Part shown: piece after piece, positions 44,503-55,105 of the stretch
How the letters are laid out: every line of letters begins with the position of its first letter
Numbering within the stretch: position 1 is the stretch's first letter
DNA from: Opitutia bacterium
Lineage (GTDB): Bacteria > Verrucomicrobiota > Verrucomicrobiia > Opitutales > Opitutaceae
Length of the DNA stretch: 64,000 bases
Direction: 5' to 3'
Assembly: GCA_016217545.1 (NCBI GenBank)
Contig: JACRHT010000011.1
Location: forward strand, 124,001 to 188,000
Position numbers and translations under genes: made by a program
Notes under the pieces: model-generated
Told to the model about the DNA's origin: nothing
Databases searched by the model: none
Seen by the model: the letters and a program-made list of their open reading frames with translations, nothing else

Positions 44503-44910
44503 TCAGCTGTGTTTGACGAGGGCGGCGACGGCCATCGCGTGGGTGTCGATGTGCGAGAGCGAGAGCCAGACGTGCGTGGCGCCGACTTCAGCGAGGAGCT
44601 TCGTGGCCTTTTCATCGAGGCGGACGAGCGGCTCCTTGCGCGAGCCGTGGTAGACCGAAATGGAGGTCCAGTCGAGGTGCGGGCCGATGCCGGTGGTGAA
44701 GCATTTCGAGACCGCTTCCTTCGCGGCCCAGCGGGCGGCGTAGTGCTTGTGCGGGTGGCCGAGGCCGCTGCAGTAGGCGCGCTCCTCCTCGGTGAACACA
44801 CGCTGGAGGAAGCGGTCGCCGTGTTTCTCGAGCACCTTGCGGATGCGCTCGGTTTCGATGATGTCGCAACCGAGACCGATGAGAGTGCCGCCGGGAGGGA
44901 GAGTGATCAT
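44503..44910 (-). CDS. acpS: Holo-[acyl-carrier-protein] synthase
   Basis: Transfers 4'-phosphopantetheine from CoA to acyl carrier protein. The 135-residue protein has GLGCDIIETERIRKVLEKHGDRFLQRVFTEEE (magnesium-ligand Asp in GCDI) and ARWAAKEAVSKCFTTGIG with the conserved Glu. It ends with the typical WLSLSHIDTHAMAVA. The pdxJ-acpS-nnr order recurs in other bacteria. An imperfect inverted repeat separates it from pdxJ. Confidence 0.93.
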   Translation of the reverse strand: MITLPPGGTLIGLGCDIIETERIRKVLEKHGDRFLQRVFTEEERAYCSGLGHPHKHYAARWAAKEAVSKCFTTGIGPHLDWTSISVYHGSRKEPLVRLDEKATKLLAEVGATHVWLSLSHIDTHAMAVAALVKHS

Positions 44911-44920
44911 GGGCGGAAAG

Positions 44921-45019
44921 AGTAGCGAGTAGTGAGTAGCGGGTAGCGAGTAGAAAGGCAGCTGAGAAATGCGCGAACGCCCGATGCTCGCTGCTCACTA
45001 CCCGCTACTCGCTACTACT
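44921..45019. repeat. Inverted repeat of GTAGCGAGTAG-type motifs between pdxJ and acpS
   Basis: The left side (44921-44953) holds AGTAGCGAGTAG, TGAGTAGCGGGTAG and CGAGTAG in tandem; the right side (about 44986-45019) holds the reverse complements (CTCACTACCCGCTACTCGC, TACTACTT). The arms are about 33 bases each around a 32-base centre. The sequence is lower in GC than the genes beside it. It sits in the intercistronic gap of an operon. Confidence 0.75.
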
Positions 45020-45763
45020 TCAGGCATTCATCCGCGTTTTCATTTCGCGGACGGCTTCCTCGATGCCGGTGAACAGCGCGCGGCTGACGATGCTGTGGCC
45101 GATGTTCAGCTCGTGGAGGTGCGGGATGGTGCGGACCTCGGCGATGTTGACGTAATTGATGCCGTGGCCGGCGTTGACGACGAGGCCGAGCGCGTGGCCT
45201 TGCGTGGCGCCGACGCAGAGGCGCTTGAACTCATCCGCGCGCGCGGGGCCGTGGTAGGCGTTGGCGTAGGCGCCGGTGTGCAGCTCGATCCACGGCGCGT
45301 TGAGCTTCTTCGCCATGTCGATCTGATGCTCGTCGGCATCGATGAAGAGGCTGGTCTTGATGCCGGCGGCATTCATGGCATCGGTGACGCGCGCGACCTT
45401 GTCGCGGAACTTCACGACGTCGAGGCCGCCCTCGGTGGTGACTTCCTCACGGCTTTCGGGGACGAGGCAGACGGAGTGCGGCTTCAGGCGGAGCGCGAGG
45501 GCGGTCATCTCGGGCGTGCACGCCATCTCGAGGTTCACGCGCGTGGCGGCGGTTTCGCACAGGCGCTCGACGTCGCGATCCTGGATGTGGCGGCGGTCTT
45601 CGCGAAGGTGGATGGTGATGCCGTCGGCGCCGGCGCGTTCGCAGAGGGCGGCGAGCGTGACGGGATCGGGCTCGACGTTGCCGCCGACGGTCGCGCCGGC
45701 CTGGCGGTAGCGCGCTTGGCGGAGCGTGGCGCAGTGGTCGATGTTGACGCCGAGGAGGATCAT
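45020..45763 (-). CDS. pdxJ: Pyridoxine 5'-phosphate synthase
   Basis: Condenses 1-deoxyxylulose 5-phosphate with 3-amino-2-oxopropyl phosphate to form pyridoxine 5'-phosphate. The 247-residue TIM barrel has LGVNIDHCATLRQAR, GADGITIHLREDRRHIQD, NLEMACTPEM, CLVPESREEVTTEGGLDV, ELHTGAYANAY and VNAGHGINYVN. The length and motifs are canonical. It is the first gene of the pdxJ-acpS-unknown-unknown-nnr-dprA-M16 run and is divergent from the VC0807-like gene. Confidence 0.96.
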   Translation of the reverse strand: MILLGVNIDHCATLRQARYRQAGATVGGNVEPDPVTLAALCERAGADGITIHLREDRRHIQDRDVERLCETAATRVNLEMACTPEMTALALRLKPHSVCLVPESREEVTTEGGLDVVKFRDKVARVTDAMNAAGIKTSLFIDADEHQIDMAKKLNAPWIELHTGAYANAYHGPARADEFKRLCVGATQGHALGLVVNAGHGINYVNIAEVRTIPHLHELNIGHSIVSRALFTGIEEAVREMKTRMNA

Positions 45764-45862
45764 GGCGGCGCGGAGACAAGCAGGATTGGCCGCGCCGGCA
45801 AATCAGGAAAAAGCTGTGCTTGCCGGTTAGGGCCGGGCCTGAGTTCCTCGGTTCTCCATCCG

Positions 45863-46639
45863 ATGTCCACTGCTCCTGCCCCGAAGCGCGAAAACCTGCT
45901 GCTGAACCTGGTGTTCAACATCGCCGTGCCGATGCTGATCCTCTCGAAGCTGAGCGAGCGGCTCGGATCGATGAATGCGCTGCTGCTGGCGCTGGCGTTC
46001 CCGCTGGCCTACGGCGCCTACGATTTCTGGCAGCGCCGGAGCGTGAATTTCATCTCGGGGCTCGGGTTTTTCAGCACGCTGGCGACGGGCGGACTCGGAT
46101 TGCTGCACCTGCAACCGTTCTGGTTCGCGGTGAAGGAGGCGGCGGTGCCCGCGATCATCGGCGTGGCAGTGTTCGCGTCGCAATGGAGCAAGCGTCCGCT
46201 GGTGCGCCAGTTTCTCCTGAACGACCAGGTGATCAACCTGCCGCGTGTGAACGCGGCGCTCGACGAGCACGGCATGCAGCCGGCGTTCGAGGCGTTGTTG
46301 CGGGCATCGAGCGTGTTGCTGGCGGGATCATTTTTTCTGAGCGCGTTTTTGAACTTCGCGCTCGCGCGCTACCTCATTACGGCCGCGCCGAGCACGCCGG
46401 AGTTCAATGCGCAATACGGCCGCATGCTCGGCTGGAGCTGGCCGGTGATCGTGGTGCCGAGCATGGCGATGATGATGTTCGCGCTGTGGCGGCTCGTGAA
46501 GGGCGTCGAGCGCATGACCGGGCTGACGCTCGAACAGATTCTGCATTCACCGGAGGAGAAGAAGGCGGCGGACGCGACGCCGGCTCCGGCGGCGAAATCG
46601 GACGAGACCGTCGCCGTCGAGTCGCCGCGCGAAGGCTGA
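45863..46639 (+). CDS. VC0807 family integral membrane protein
   Basis: A 258-residue protein with about five or six membrane segments: NLVFNIAVPMLILSKL, ALLLALAFPLAYGAYDFW, SGLGFFSTLATGGLGLL, SVLLAGSFFLSAFLNFALARYLI and WPVIVVPSMAMMMFALW. The start, ENLLLNLVFNIAVPMLIL, and YDFWQRRSVNFISGLGF are typical of the VC0807 family of uncharacterised proteins. The C-terminal 35 residues are a charged, Ala-rich tail. The ATG at 45863 follows 99 bases of intergenic DNA shared with pdxJ. Confidence 0.8.
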   Translation: MSTAPAPKRENLLLNLVFNIAVPMLILSKLSERLGSMNALLLALAFPLAYGAYDFWQRRSVNFISGLGFFSTLATGGLGLLHLQPFWFAVKEAAVPAIIGVAVFASQWSKRPLVRQFLLNDQVINLPRVNAALDEHGMQPAFEALLRASSVLLAGSFFLSAFLNFALARYLITAAPSTPEFNAQYGRMLGWSWPVIVVPSMAMMMFALWRLVKGVERMTGLTLEQILHSPEEKKAADATPAPAAKSDETVAVESPREG

Positions 46640-46646
46640 CGGGCCC

Positions 46647-46675
46647 AAAAGAAAAGCCCGCCGGTGGGGCGGGCT
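46647..46675 (-). terminator. Rho-independent terminator of gltA
   Basis: On the minus strand AGCCCGCC (46675-46668) pairs with GGCGGGCT (46662-46655) over a 5-base loop, followed by TTTTCTTTT. It lies 25 bases after the gltA stop and may also serve the convergent VC0807-like gene. Confidence 0.85.
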
Positions 46676-46699
46676 CGTTGGCGAGGGGAACGCGGCGCC

Positions 46700-47998
46700 T
46701 CAGGCGCGCTGGTCCATCGACATGTAGTCGCGCTTGGGCGTGCCGATGTAAACTTGGCGCGGGCGATAGATGCGGCCCTTGGTGTTGGAAGCGACTTCCT
46801 TCCAGTTGGCGATCCAGCCCGGCGCGCGACCGATGGCGAACATGACGGTGAACATGTCCGTCGGGATGCCGAGAGCGCGCATGATGATGCCGGAGTAGAA
46901 GTCGACGTTCGGGTAGAGTTTGCGCGAGACGAAGTAGTCGTCCTTGAGCGCGGCCTGCTCGAGGTTTTTGGCAATGTCGAGGAGCGGGTCGGACTTGCCG
47001 AGGCGCGTGAGGACTTCATCGCAAGCCTTGCCGATGATGCGGGCGCGCGGGTCGAAGTTGCGGTAGACGGCGTGGCCGAAGCCCATGAGGCGGTTGCTCT
47101 TCGAGCCGCCCTTGGCGGCCTCGATGAAGCGAGTGCCGTCGTCGCCCTCGTCGTGGATCGCCTGCAGCATCTGCATGACGGCGACGTTGGCGCCACCGTG
47201 CAACGGACCGGAGAGCGCGCAAACGCCGGCGGCGATCGAGGTGAAGAGGTTGGCGCCGCTCGAGGCGACCATGCGCACAGTCGAAGTGGAGCAGTTTTGC
47301 TCGTGGTCGGCGTGGAGGAGAAGGAGGAGGTTCAGCGCACGGGTGACCTCGGGGATGGGCTGGTAGGCCACATACGGATCCGAGAACATCATGTGCAGGA
47401 AATTGTCGGCGAACGGCAGGTCGCGCGGATGGATGAACGGCAGGCCGTGGCGGTAGCGGTAGATCATCGCCACGATCGAGCGGATCTTCGAGATGGCCAT
47501 CGCGGCGGCCAGGTCGAAGTTCTGCAGGTCCTTCTCGAAATTGTTCGTCGCGAGTTCGGGATAGTAGGCGGCGAGCGAGCTCACGATCGACGTGAGCATG
47601 CCCATCGGGGGCGCGGATTCGGGGAAGCCTTCGAAGATGCGCTGCATCTGCGTGCCGATGGCGGCGTTGTCGCGCAGGCGGCGGCTGAATTGCTGACGTT
47701 GCTTGGCGTTCGGGAGTTGGCCGTAGATGATGAGGTAGGCGGTCTCGACGTAGTCGGAGTAGGTCGCGAGCTGCTCGATCGGATAGCCGCGGTGGCGAAG
47801 GATGCCGTTGTCGCCGTCGAGATACGTGATCGCGCTCTCGCAGGAGCCGGTGTTGCCGTAGCCTTGGTCGTAGAAAATGTAGCCGGAGTCCTTGCGGAGG
47901 TTGCGGGCGTCGATGGCCTTCTCACCTTCGGAGCCGATCATCACCGGAAGCGTGAGTTCTTTGCCGTCGACCTTGATCTGGGCGGTGGGTGCTTGCAT
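46700..47998 (-). CDS. gltA: Citrate synthase (type I hexameric class)
   Basis: Condenses acetyl-CoA and oxaloacetate at the entry to the TCA cycle. The 432-residue protein has the E. coli GltA layout: an N-terminal beta domain ([29 protein letters not shown]), [33 protein letters not shown] with the first active His, [13 protein letters not shown]-like [12 protein letters not shown] with the second, [16 protein letters not shown], and [32 protein letters not shown]. The ATG at 47998 is used because [10 protein letters not shown] matches the family start. A terminator follows at 46647-46675. Confidence 0.96.
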   Translation of the reverse strand: MQAPTAQIKVDGKELTLPVMIGSEGEKAIDARNLRKDSGYIFYDQGYGNTGSCESAITYLDGDNGILRHRGYPIEQLATYSDYVETAYLIIYGQLPNAKQRQQFSRRLRDNAAIGTQMQRIFEGFPESAPPMGMLTSIVSSLAAYYPELATNNFEKDLQNFDLAAAMAISKIRSIVAMIYRYRHGLPFIHPRDLPFADNFLHMMFSDPYVAYQPIPEVTRALNLLLLLHADHEQNCSTSTVRMVASSGANLFTSIAAGVCALSGPLHGGANVAVMQMLQAIHDEGDDGTRFIEAAKGGSKSNRLMGFGHAVYRNFDPRARIIGKACDEVLTRLGKSDPLLDIAKNLEQAALKDDYFVSRKLYPNVDFYSGIIMRALGIPTDMFTVMFAIGRAPGWIANWKEVASNTKGRIYRPRQVYIGTPKRDYMSMDQRA

Positions 47999-48100
47999 AG
48001 GGCAATCAGCACCGTGGCGAAATCGCGAAGGGACGCAAAGCAAAGCCTCGGCGGTGACACGCATCGCCGAATGAATAAGGCGCATCGCACCTCGCGTTAG

Positions 48101-48132
48101 AAAAAGTGAAACGCCGGCGCGAGGGCCGGCGT
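48101..48132 (-). terminator. Rho-independent terminator after the secreted unknown gene
   Basis: On the minus strand ACGCCGGC (48132-48125) pairs with GCCGGCGT (48118-48111), followed by TTCACTTTTT. It lies 29 bases after the stop at 48162 and just upstream of gltA. Confidence 0.8.
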
Positions 48133-48161
48133 GGCGAGGGCGCGAGCGGTGGGCGCGCGGG

Positions 48162-48932
48162 TTACTGCGGCAGCAGCGCGGGCACCGCGAAGGCGTCGGT
48201 CGGGAACGGCTCGTTCACCTTCACGCTGTCGAAGGTGATGGTGGCGGTCTGGCCGTTGGGGCTCTTGTTGATCAAGGTGCGCGGGAAGCGGAGGCCGCCG
48301 GCGCGGAGTTCGCCGTCTTCGCGGATTTCGCCGCCGTTCTCGGTCTCGGTCTTCACGAGTCGGCCGGTGGCTTTGTCGAAGTAGCGGGTGAAAACGATGT
48401 TCTCGGCGTGGGCGAAGACGAGTTTCACGCAGTCCTTGCCGTCGACGGTCGCTTCGCCGAGGAAATCAACCTTGCCGCCGCGCTTGTCGATGCCGCGGTA
48501 GAAAAAGAGGTTTTCCCACGTGTTGGCGCGCAGGCGTTTGACCTGCTGGGAGTCGAGGAGGGAGATCTGCCACTTCTTGCTGTCGGTGGCGTCGGCGCGG
48601 CGGACCCAAGCGTCGTAACCATCGAGCGCGGTGGTTTCCACGATGGTGTTCGAGCGACGGATGATGCGCTGCTGGTAGGGCTTCTGGAAGACGATATCGA
48701 TCGCGAGGACGAGGGTCTCGTCCTTGGTCTTCGTCGCGTCCTTCGGGTCGGCGACCTTCTCGGTCGTCGTGAAAGTGCCGGTGAAGTGGACGCTCTGGAC
48801 CGCTTCGATCGCGGACTCCGGACCGATGGCGGAACGGGCCTTGGCGATCCATTGGTCGATGCGCGCGTCGGCGAAGGTGGATTGGGCCGCGAACAGGAGG
48901 GCGCTCAGGGCGACGAGGCAGCGGAATTTCAT
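48162..48932 (-). CDS. Secreted protein of unknown function (outer-membrane lipoprotein carrier-like fold possible)
   Basis: A 256-residue protein with a clear signal peptide ([21 protein letters not shown]) and a beta-rich body. The body includes [70 protein letters not shown] and [36 protein letters not shown]. The strand pattern and PxGxxxxxTF-type end recall LolA/LppX-like folds, but I cannot confirm this. It follows guaA by 88 bases and has its own terminator. Confidence 0.7.
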   Translation of the reverse strand: MKFRCLVALSALLFAAQSTFADARIDQWIAKARSAIGPESAIEAVQSVHFTGTFTTTEKVADPKDATKTKDETLVLAIDIVFQKPYQQRIIRRSNTIVETTALDGYDAWVRRADATDSKKWQISLLDSQQVKRLRANTWENLFFYRGIDKRGGKVDFLGEATVDGKDCVKLVFAHAENIVFTRYFDKATGRLVKTETENGGEIREDGELRAGGLRFPRTLINKSPNGQTATITFDSVKVNEPFPTDAFAVPALLPQ

Positions 48933-49020
48933 GGGGCTAATTGACCGGAAAGGTGGGCAACGGTGCCATGCTGCGCAAGGGGATTTCCCTCTGCGCAGCC
49001 GGAGTTCACCTGGCCGTCCC

Positions 49021-50562
<1,542 letters not shown>

Positions 50563-50621
50563 GCGGGAAGCTGGGAAAGTTTCCCCGCGAAAGAAACGAA
50601 AAAATCAGGGCGCGCGTGTCA

Positions 50622-50677
50622 CGACGGGGCGCTGTGCCGGTCGCGCGGGAGCGCTTGGATCATTCCTCGCCCCGTCG
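50622..50677. repeat. Inverted repeat between the zinc-ribbon gene and guaA
   Basis: CGACGGGGCG (50622-50631) and CGCCCCGTCG (50668-50677) are perfect 10-base arms around a 36-base centre. On the minus strand a run of T follows about 14 bases later. It may be a weak terminator of the zinc-ribbon gene or another dispersed palindrome. Confidence 0.45.
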
Positions 50678-50718
50678 CAGGCAGGAAGGCGATTGCGGGC
50701 ACTTCTCGAACAACCGCG

Positions 50719-50952
50719 TCAAAATTTCAGGCGGACGTTCTCGTGTCCGCATTTCGGGCACGGCGCGGTGTCCGTTCCCGCGGGCTGCGTGTAGAGGTGA
50801 TTGCAGCGGACGCAGTGGAACGAGATCTTGCGCCGGCCGGCGTCGTAGAGCGCGCGGTCACGCCGATCGTAGTAGAACCAGAGCGCGAGGAAGAGTCCGA
50901 TGACGCACAGTCCGTAGAGCAGGATGTCGAGGGTGAAGCTGGGAGGCGTCAT
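50719..50952 (-). CDS. Small membrane protein with zinc ribbon
   Basis: A 77-residue protein with one membrane helix (LDILLYGLCVIGLFLALWFYY, about 6-27). A cytoplasmic-type zinc ribbon follows, with CVRCNHLY and CPKCGHENVRLKF supplying four cysteines. The ATG at 50952 is chosen over an upstream TTG. Such hydrogenase-nickel-type ribbon proteins are often uncharacterised; no function can be assigned. It is 156 bases upstream of guaA on the same strand. Confidence 0.7.
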   Translation of the reverse strand: MTPPSFTLDILLYGLCVIGLFLALWFYYDRRDRALYDAGRRKISFHCVRCNHLYTQPAGTDTAPCPKCGHENVRLKF

Positions 50953-51095
50953 CGCGAACACCAATGAAACGGAACGCGTCTCTCGCCAAGGTCAAAGCCG
51001 GCCGATCGAGCGCGTCGAGTCACCCGCGCTCCGCAGCTGACGCAGTGTTTCCGCGAGCGCAAAGCACCGCGCATCGCAGCGACGACGGCCGGCGA

Positions 51096-54000
51096 TCAAT
51101 AGCCGAACTCCACCTTTGCCGGCAGCGTCGGCAGCTTGATCCGCGTCGCGGGCGCGACGGACGCGCCGTTGACGGTGACGGATTTGGGCTGCGCGCTCCG
51201 AGCCGCCACCAGCCAGATGCCGCCCGGGGCGTGCACGTTGCCGGTGACTTGGTAGACATCGGCCGCGCCGACGGTCGAGGCTTTCAAGCTGATGCGGCCG
51301 TAGGCGGTGGGCAGGTCCTGCACTTCGATGCCGCGGCCGTGCAGCCATTCCGCCGGCACGCCGGAGCAGAACACCAGCGATTTGTCCAAGTCCTCCTCGT
51401 AGGTGAAGTAGTCGCGAATCTCGCGCACGAACTCGGCGGCGCACCAGGTGTGCGGCATGTCGCCGATGTAGACGGGCGCGCGAAGGTCGTTGAAGACGAC
51501 TTCGGCCCAGTGATTCCAACCCGGTGGACGCGTGTCCTTGGCGAACCAACGCATCAGCCACATCGCGCGCTCCTTGTCGCCGTAGCGGGCGAACACGCCG
51601 ATATTGCGGAATTCGTAGGGCGTGTAGCCGCTCCACTTCGTCGTGCCGTCCGCGCGCGCCTGGCAACGGGCGTAGTAGGCATCGAACGTGTTCTTCAAGA
51701 GTTCGCGCGGCATGAAGGACATCTCGTTGCACGGATTCACGAGGATCGACACGCCGCTCGGGTCGCCCTCGCCGTAGTCGGGGCAACTGGCGATTTCGTC
51801 GATCTGGTAGAACTTGGCGGTGGCCACGATCGAGTTCACGACGTCGCGGCGGAGATCGGTCGCGACCGCCCGATAACGCGCCGCCTCGTCGGGTTGCCCG
51901 ACCGCCACGGCCAGCTCGGCGGCTTCCTTCAGGCCGAGAATCGCGAAGTAATTGTCCCAATAGGAATGGACGGGCGAGCCGTAGCCTTCGTGGCTGATCG
52001 ACGGTGGCAACAGGCCGTAATACAGCGCTTCCTTGCCGGTCGCGCCGCGATACGCCTCCTGCCCTTCGCGGTGCAATTTCTCGATGTAGTCGGCGACGCG
52101 CTTGACGACCGGGAAGTAGCGCGCGGCGAACGCCTCGTCGCGGCTGAATTTCCAGTATTCCGCGACGAGATAGATGTATTGGCCGAACGAGTCGCACTCC
52201 AAAATGGGCAACGGTTGGTCGTTTTCGATGATCGCCGGCACGTAGCCGTCCGCGCGGACAAACGGCGTATACCACTCGATGAATTCGCGCGCGGGCTCCA
52301 TCACGCCGAAGTGCATCATCGCCGCACTCATCAACGCGCCGTCGCGGATCCAGGAGCGGTTGTAGTTCCGGCTGCCGGGCTGAAGACGCACGCCGTCCCG
52401 GTTGATCATGATGTAGGCGATGTTCGAGCGGATGAGATTCACCAGCCGCTGCTCGCTCTCGGGGAGTTGGATTTTCACCGACGCCAAAGCGCTGCGCCAC
52501 TCGTCGGCGACTTTGCGCTCGAGGGCGACGGCTTCGGCGACGGTCTTCGCGCCCGCGTCGGACGGGCCGCTCACACTGTAGCGCCACCAAAAGCTCTTGG
52601 ATTCACCGGGCGCGAGGGTGACGTCGTATGCGGCAAAACCGGACGCGAGGCCTGCGGAGTCCTCCGCGGCGGCGCTGGTCGGCAAATCGCCGAATTGCAG
52701 CCGCCGTCCCATTTCGCCGTCCGCAAAGGTCGTCGCGCCGACTTGATCGGCGGGAGTGAGCAGAGAAATCTTCTGATCCGCGCCGAAGGACAGAGCGTTC
52801 GGCGTCACGGTCAGGTTTCTGATTTCGGACTGGATGCCGCTGTGCTGCCACTCCGGGTTGACCTGAATGGGCCGGAGGGCGAGGACCAGCTTGGCCTGCT
52901 TCGCGGTCGGCTCGCGATTCGTGAGCGTGTAGCAGGCATACACCGTGCCTCCGGCGTCCTTGGTGGCGAAACTGGAGACACGCAGGCCGACCGGGCCGGA
53001 GCGCTCGACCCACGGCAGCGGCAGGTAGTCGTCCAACAGGCCCTGCGTCTCCTCGGTGTTCGCCCAGTGGTAGACTTTGCCATCCACCACGACGAACGGA
53101 TCGATGCTCGGCTTGCCCTTGGCCAATTCGATTTGGCCGTCCTCGCAGATCAGCGCCTTTTCTTTGCCGCCGCTGTAGCCGACCAACGTCCAATACGCCT
53201 GCTGCTTCAGCAGATGGCGGTGGTAGTATCCCGGAGGTGAGGATTGCGCGGAAGCCTTCAGCAAACCTGCCCCGGTGTTGGCCAATTCGGGAGGAAGTAG
53301 CTTCGCTCGCTTGAGTCCGATCGCCGCCGCGTGGGCCCTCGCGCGGAGACGAATCACGCGTGCTTCCGCGTCGGGAGTGAACACGAGATCGATTTTGCGG
53401 CTCGGCTGCTCGACGGTCCGCGCGAGCTTCCAATCAGCGCCGTCGAGCGAGGTGAGGACGTCGTAGGAGGCCGGCGCCGAGGACGGCTGCCACTCGATCT
53501 CGAGGCCGCCAAACTCGACGGGCTTGGCGAAGTGGAGATCCACGTCGGCCTCGGAGACGGGGCCGGCCGTCCGCCAGTCATCGCGACCGGTCGAGGGAAC
53601 GTTGCTCGTTACCTCGGTGATCGGATCGCTGAATTTGCCGTAGTCGCCCAGCGGAGTGATCGCGAGGCCCGCGAGCTGAATGACGCCTTTCTTGCCGGCG
53701 CCACTCGCGGAGACGACGAACTCGATCGACTTGAGCTGGGTGAGTTCGGCCGAGGATTTCGGCCCCCATGCGAAAGCGATGAGCCGTTTGCGCAGGACGA
53801 CGTGCGTCCACTCCTTCGGCCAACGATACGAATCCCGGCGATACCAATAGGTGTTGCCGGTGACGTCCTCCAACTTGATCTCGATGTTGTTGTCCGGCGA
53901 ATCCGCCTTGAGCCAGAAGCTGAGCTCGAAATTGCCCGGCACCGGCACGTCGCAATCCTGGTGCACGAGGGCAAAATTGCCGGAGATCTGGAAGTCGTAA

Positions 54001-54185
54001 TCGAAGCGCATCGCCGCGCCGTGAGGCGTGTCGACGCGGGACAACTTCAGGTCCATGCCCGGCGCTTTCGCGATCCAGGCGTCGAGCGTGGAAAAATCCC
54101 GGAGCGACTGGGCGGAAAGTTCGCCGCCGAAAACCACGGCAGCGACGATCAACGAGGCAAGAAGGAGAAGAGGACGTCGGCTCAT
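51096..54185 (-). CDS. Large secreted (alpha/alpha)6-barrel glycosidase-like protein with N-terminal carbohydrate-binding-like domains
   Basis: A 1029-residue protein with a signal peptide (about 1-26). An N-terminal beta-sandwich region includes a discoidin-like segment (VEFGGLEIEWQPSSAPASYDVLTSLDGADWKLARTV). The C-terminal part has helical-barrel features: SRNYNRSWIRDGALMSAAMMHFG, YVPAIIENDQPLPILECDSFGQYIYLVAEYWKF, NEMSFMPRELLKNTFDAYYARCQ and WNHWAEVVFNDLRAPVYIGDMPHTW. NRSWIRDG resembles the acid-containing motif of barrel glucosidases/debranching enzymes. A substrate or GH family cannot be fixed from sequence alone. No transporter or regulator is adjacent. Confidence 0.78.
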   Translation of the reverse strand: MSRRPLLLLASLIVAAVVFGGELSAQSLRDFSTLDAWIAKAPGMDLKLSRVDTPHGAAMRFDYDFQISGNFALVHQDCDVPVPGNFELSFWLKADSPDNNIEIKLEDVTGNTYWYRRDSYRWPKEWTHVVLRKRLIAFAWGPKSSAELTQLKSIEFVVSASGAGKKGVIQLAGLAITPLGDYGKFSDPITEVTSNVPSTGRDDWRTAGPVSEADVDLHFAKPVEFGGLEIEWQPSSAPASYDVLTSLDGADWKLARTVEQPSRKIDLVFTPDAEARVIRLRARAHAAAIGLKRAKLLPPELANTGAGLLKASAQSSPPGYYHRHLLKQQAYWTLVGYSGGKEKALICEDGQIELAKGKPSIDPFVVVDGKVYHWANTEETQGLLDDYLPLPWVERSGPVGLRVSSFATKDAGGTVYACYTLTNREPTAKQAKLVLALRPIQVNPEWQHSGIQSEIRNLTVTPNALSFGADQKISLLTPADQVGATTFADGEMGRRLQFGDLPTSAAAEDSAGLASGFAAYDVTLAPGESKSFWWRYSVSGPSDAGAKTVAEAVALERKVADEWRSALASVKIQLPESEQRLVNLIRSNIAYIMINRDGVRLQPGSRNYNRSWIRDGALMSAAMMHFGVMEPAREFIEWYTPFVRADGYVPAIIENDQPLPILECDSFGQYIYLVAEYWKFSRDEAFAARYFPVVKRVADYIEKLHREGQEAYRGATGKEALYYGLLPPSISHEGYGSPVHSYWDNYFAILGLKEAAELAVAVGQPDEAARYRAVATDLRRDVVNSIVATAKFYQIDEIASCPDYGEGDPSGVSILVNPCNEMSFMPRELLKNTFDAYYARCQARADGTTKWSGYTPYEFRNIGVFARYGDKERAMWLMRWFAKDTRPPGWNHWAEVVFNDLRAPVYIGDMPHTWCAAEFVREIRDYFTYEEDLDKSLVFCSGVPAEWLHGRGIEVQDLPTAYGRISLKASTVGAADVYQVTGNVHAPGGIWLVAARSAQPKSVTVNGASVAPATRIKLPTLPAKVEFGY

Positions 54186-54387
54186 GACAACGAAGATGGA
54201 CCCGTCGCTATTACGCGACCGCTTGCCACGTGACGAGAGAGATTGTTGCGCGCGCCAGCGCGGACACGCGGCGGAACAGCAATCGCCACACTGCGCCGCA
54301 AGCGCACTTCGGAAACGACGGCCGCGGCAAGCGCGATGACGGGGCTTCAGCGCGGCCGTCGATGGCCGCCACCGGAAATGCCTCGCC

Positions 54388-54425
54388 AAAGAAAAACGCG
54401 CCGGCTCGGGAGAGCGCGGCGCGTT
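54388..54425 (-). terminator. Rho-independent terminator of the ribosomal operon
   Basis: On the minus strand AACGCGCCG (54425-54417) pairs with CGGCGCGTT (54403-54395), followed by TTTCTTT. It lies 25 bases after the rplQ stop and ends the spc/alpha transcript. Confidence 0.88.
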
Positions 54426-54450
54426 GAGAGTATTTTAGCTTTTCGCGAGC

Positions 54451-54954
54451 TTAGGCCTTGGCGGCTTCGGCGGCGGGAGCGGTCTCGGCAGCCGGAGCGG
54501 CGGCCTTGGTCTTCTTCGCCTTCTTGGCGCCCTTGGACTTCTTGTAGCCTTGGTCGTCGGCACCGACGAACTCGATCAGCGCCATTTCGGCGGCGTCGCT
54601 GATGCGGCGGGGAGCGAGCTTGTAGATGCGGGTGTAACCGCCGGTGCGCTTCTCGAACTGGGCGACCTTCTCGTTGAAGAGCACCGTGATGGCGCCTTCA
54701 TCGCGAATGTCCTTCAGCGCGAGGCGGCGCAGGTGGATGGCGGAAGCGGAGAGCTTGCCGTTTTCCTTCGGGAGCGCGGCGGCCTTCTTGGCCTTCGTGA
54801 TCACCTTCTCGATGAAGGGGCGCAGGGCCTTGGCCTTCGTGAGGGTGGTCTCGATGCGACCATGCTTGATGAGCGAGGCGCCCATGTTGGAAAGCATGGC
54901 GGCGCGGTGCTCGCGGGTGACGCCGAGGGAGGCGTGGTGTTTATTGTGACGCAT
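54451..54954 (-). CDS. rplQ: 50S ribosomal protein L17
   Basis: A 167-residue large-subunit protein. The L17 core is MRHNKHHASLGVTREHRAAMLSNMGASLIKHGRIETTLTKAKALRPFIEKVITKAKK and FEKRTGGYTRIYKLAPRRISDAAEMALIEFVG. A 40-residue Lys/Ala-rich tail (KKSKGAKKAKKTKAAAPAAETAPAAEAAKA) extends beyond the E. coli length of 127. It is the last gene of the operon, 151 bases after rpoA with a hairpin between. Confidence 0.97.
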   Translation of the reverse strand: MRHNKHHASLGVTREHRAAMLSNMGASLIKHGRIETTLTKAKALRPFIEKVITKAKKAAALPKENGKLSASAIHLRRLALKDIRDEGAITVLFNEKVAQFEKRTGGYTRIYKLAPRRISDAAEMALIEFVGADDQGYKKSKGAKKAKKTKAAAPAAETAPAAEAAKA

Positions 54955-55058
54955 TGTCTGGTTTGGTTATCGGCTCCCGATCGGCAATCCGGTCGCAGCG
55001 TTGGGCGGCAGCGGACGGCGCGAGAGCCGGGATTAAGTTTTAGGCGCCTTCGACACAA

Positions 55059-55085
55059 AGACTCGCGGCGGTGGGCCGCGAGTCT
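55059..55085 (-). promoter_or_regulatory. Intercistronic hairpin between rpoA and rplQ
   Basis: AGACTCGCGGC and GCCGCGAGTCT form an 11-bp perfect stem with a 5-base loop. On the minus strand it is followed by TTGTGTCG, a weak T-rich tail, so it could be an attenuator or an mRNA-stability element. It lies 21 bases after the rpoA stop. Confidence 0.65.
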
Positions 55086-55105
55086 TCGGCGGAAAGCGGA
55101 TCGGC

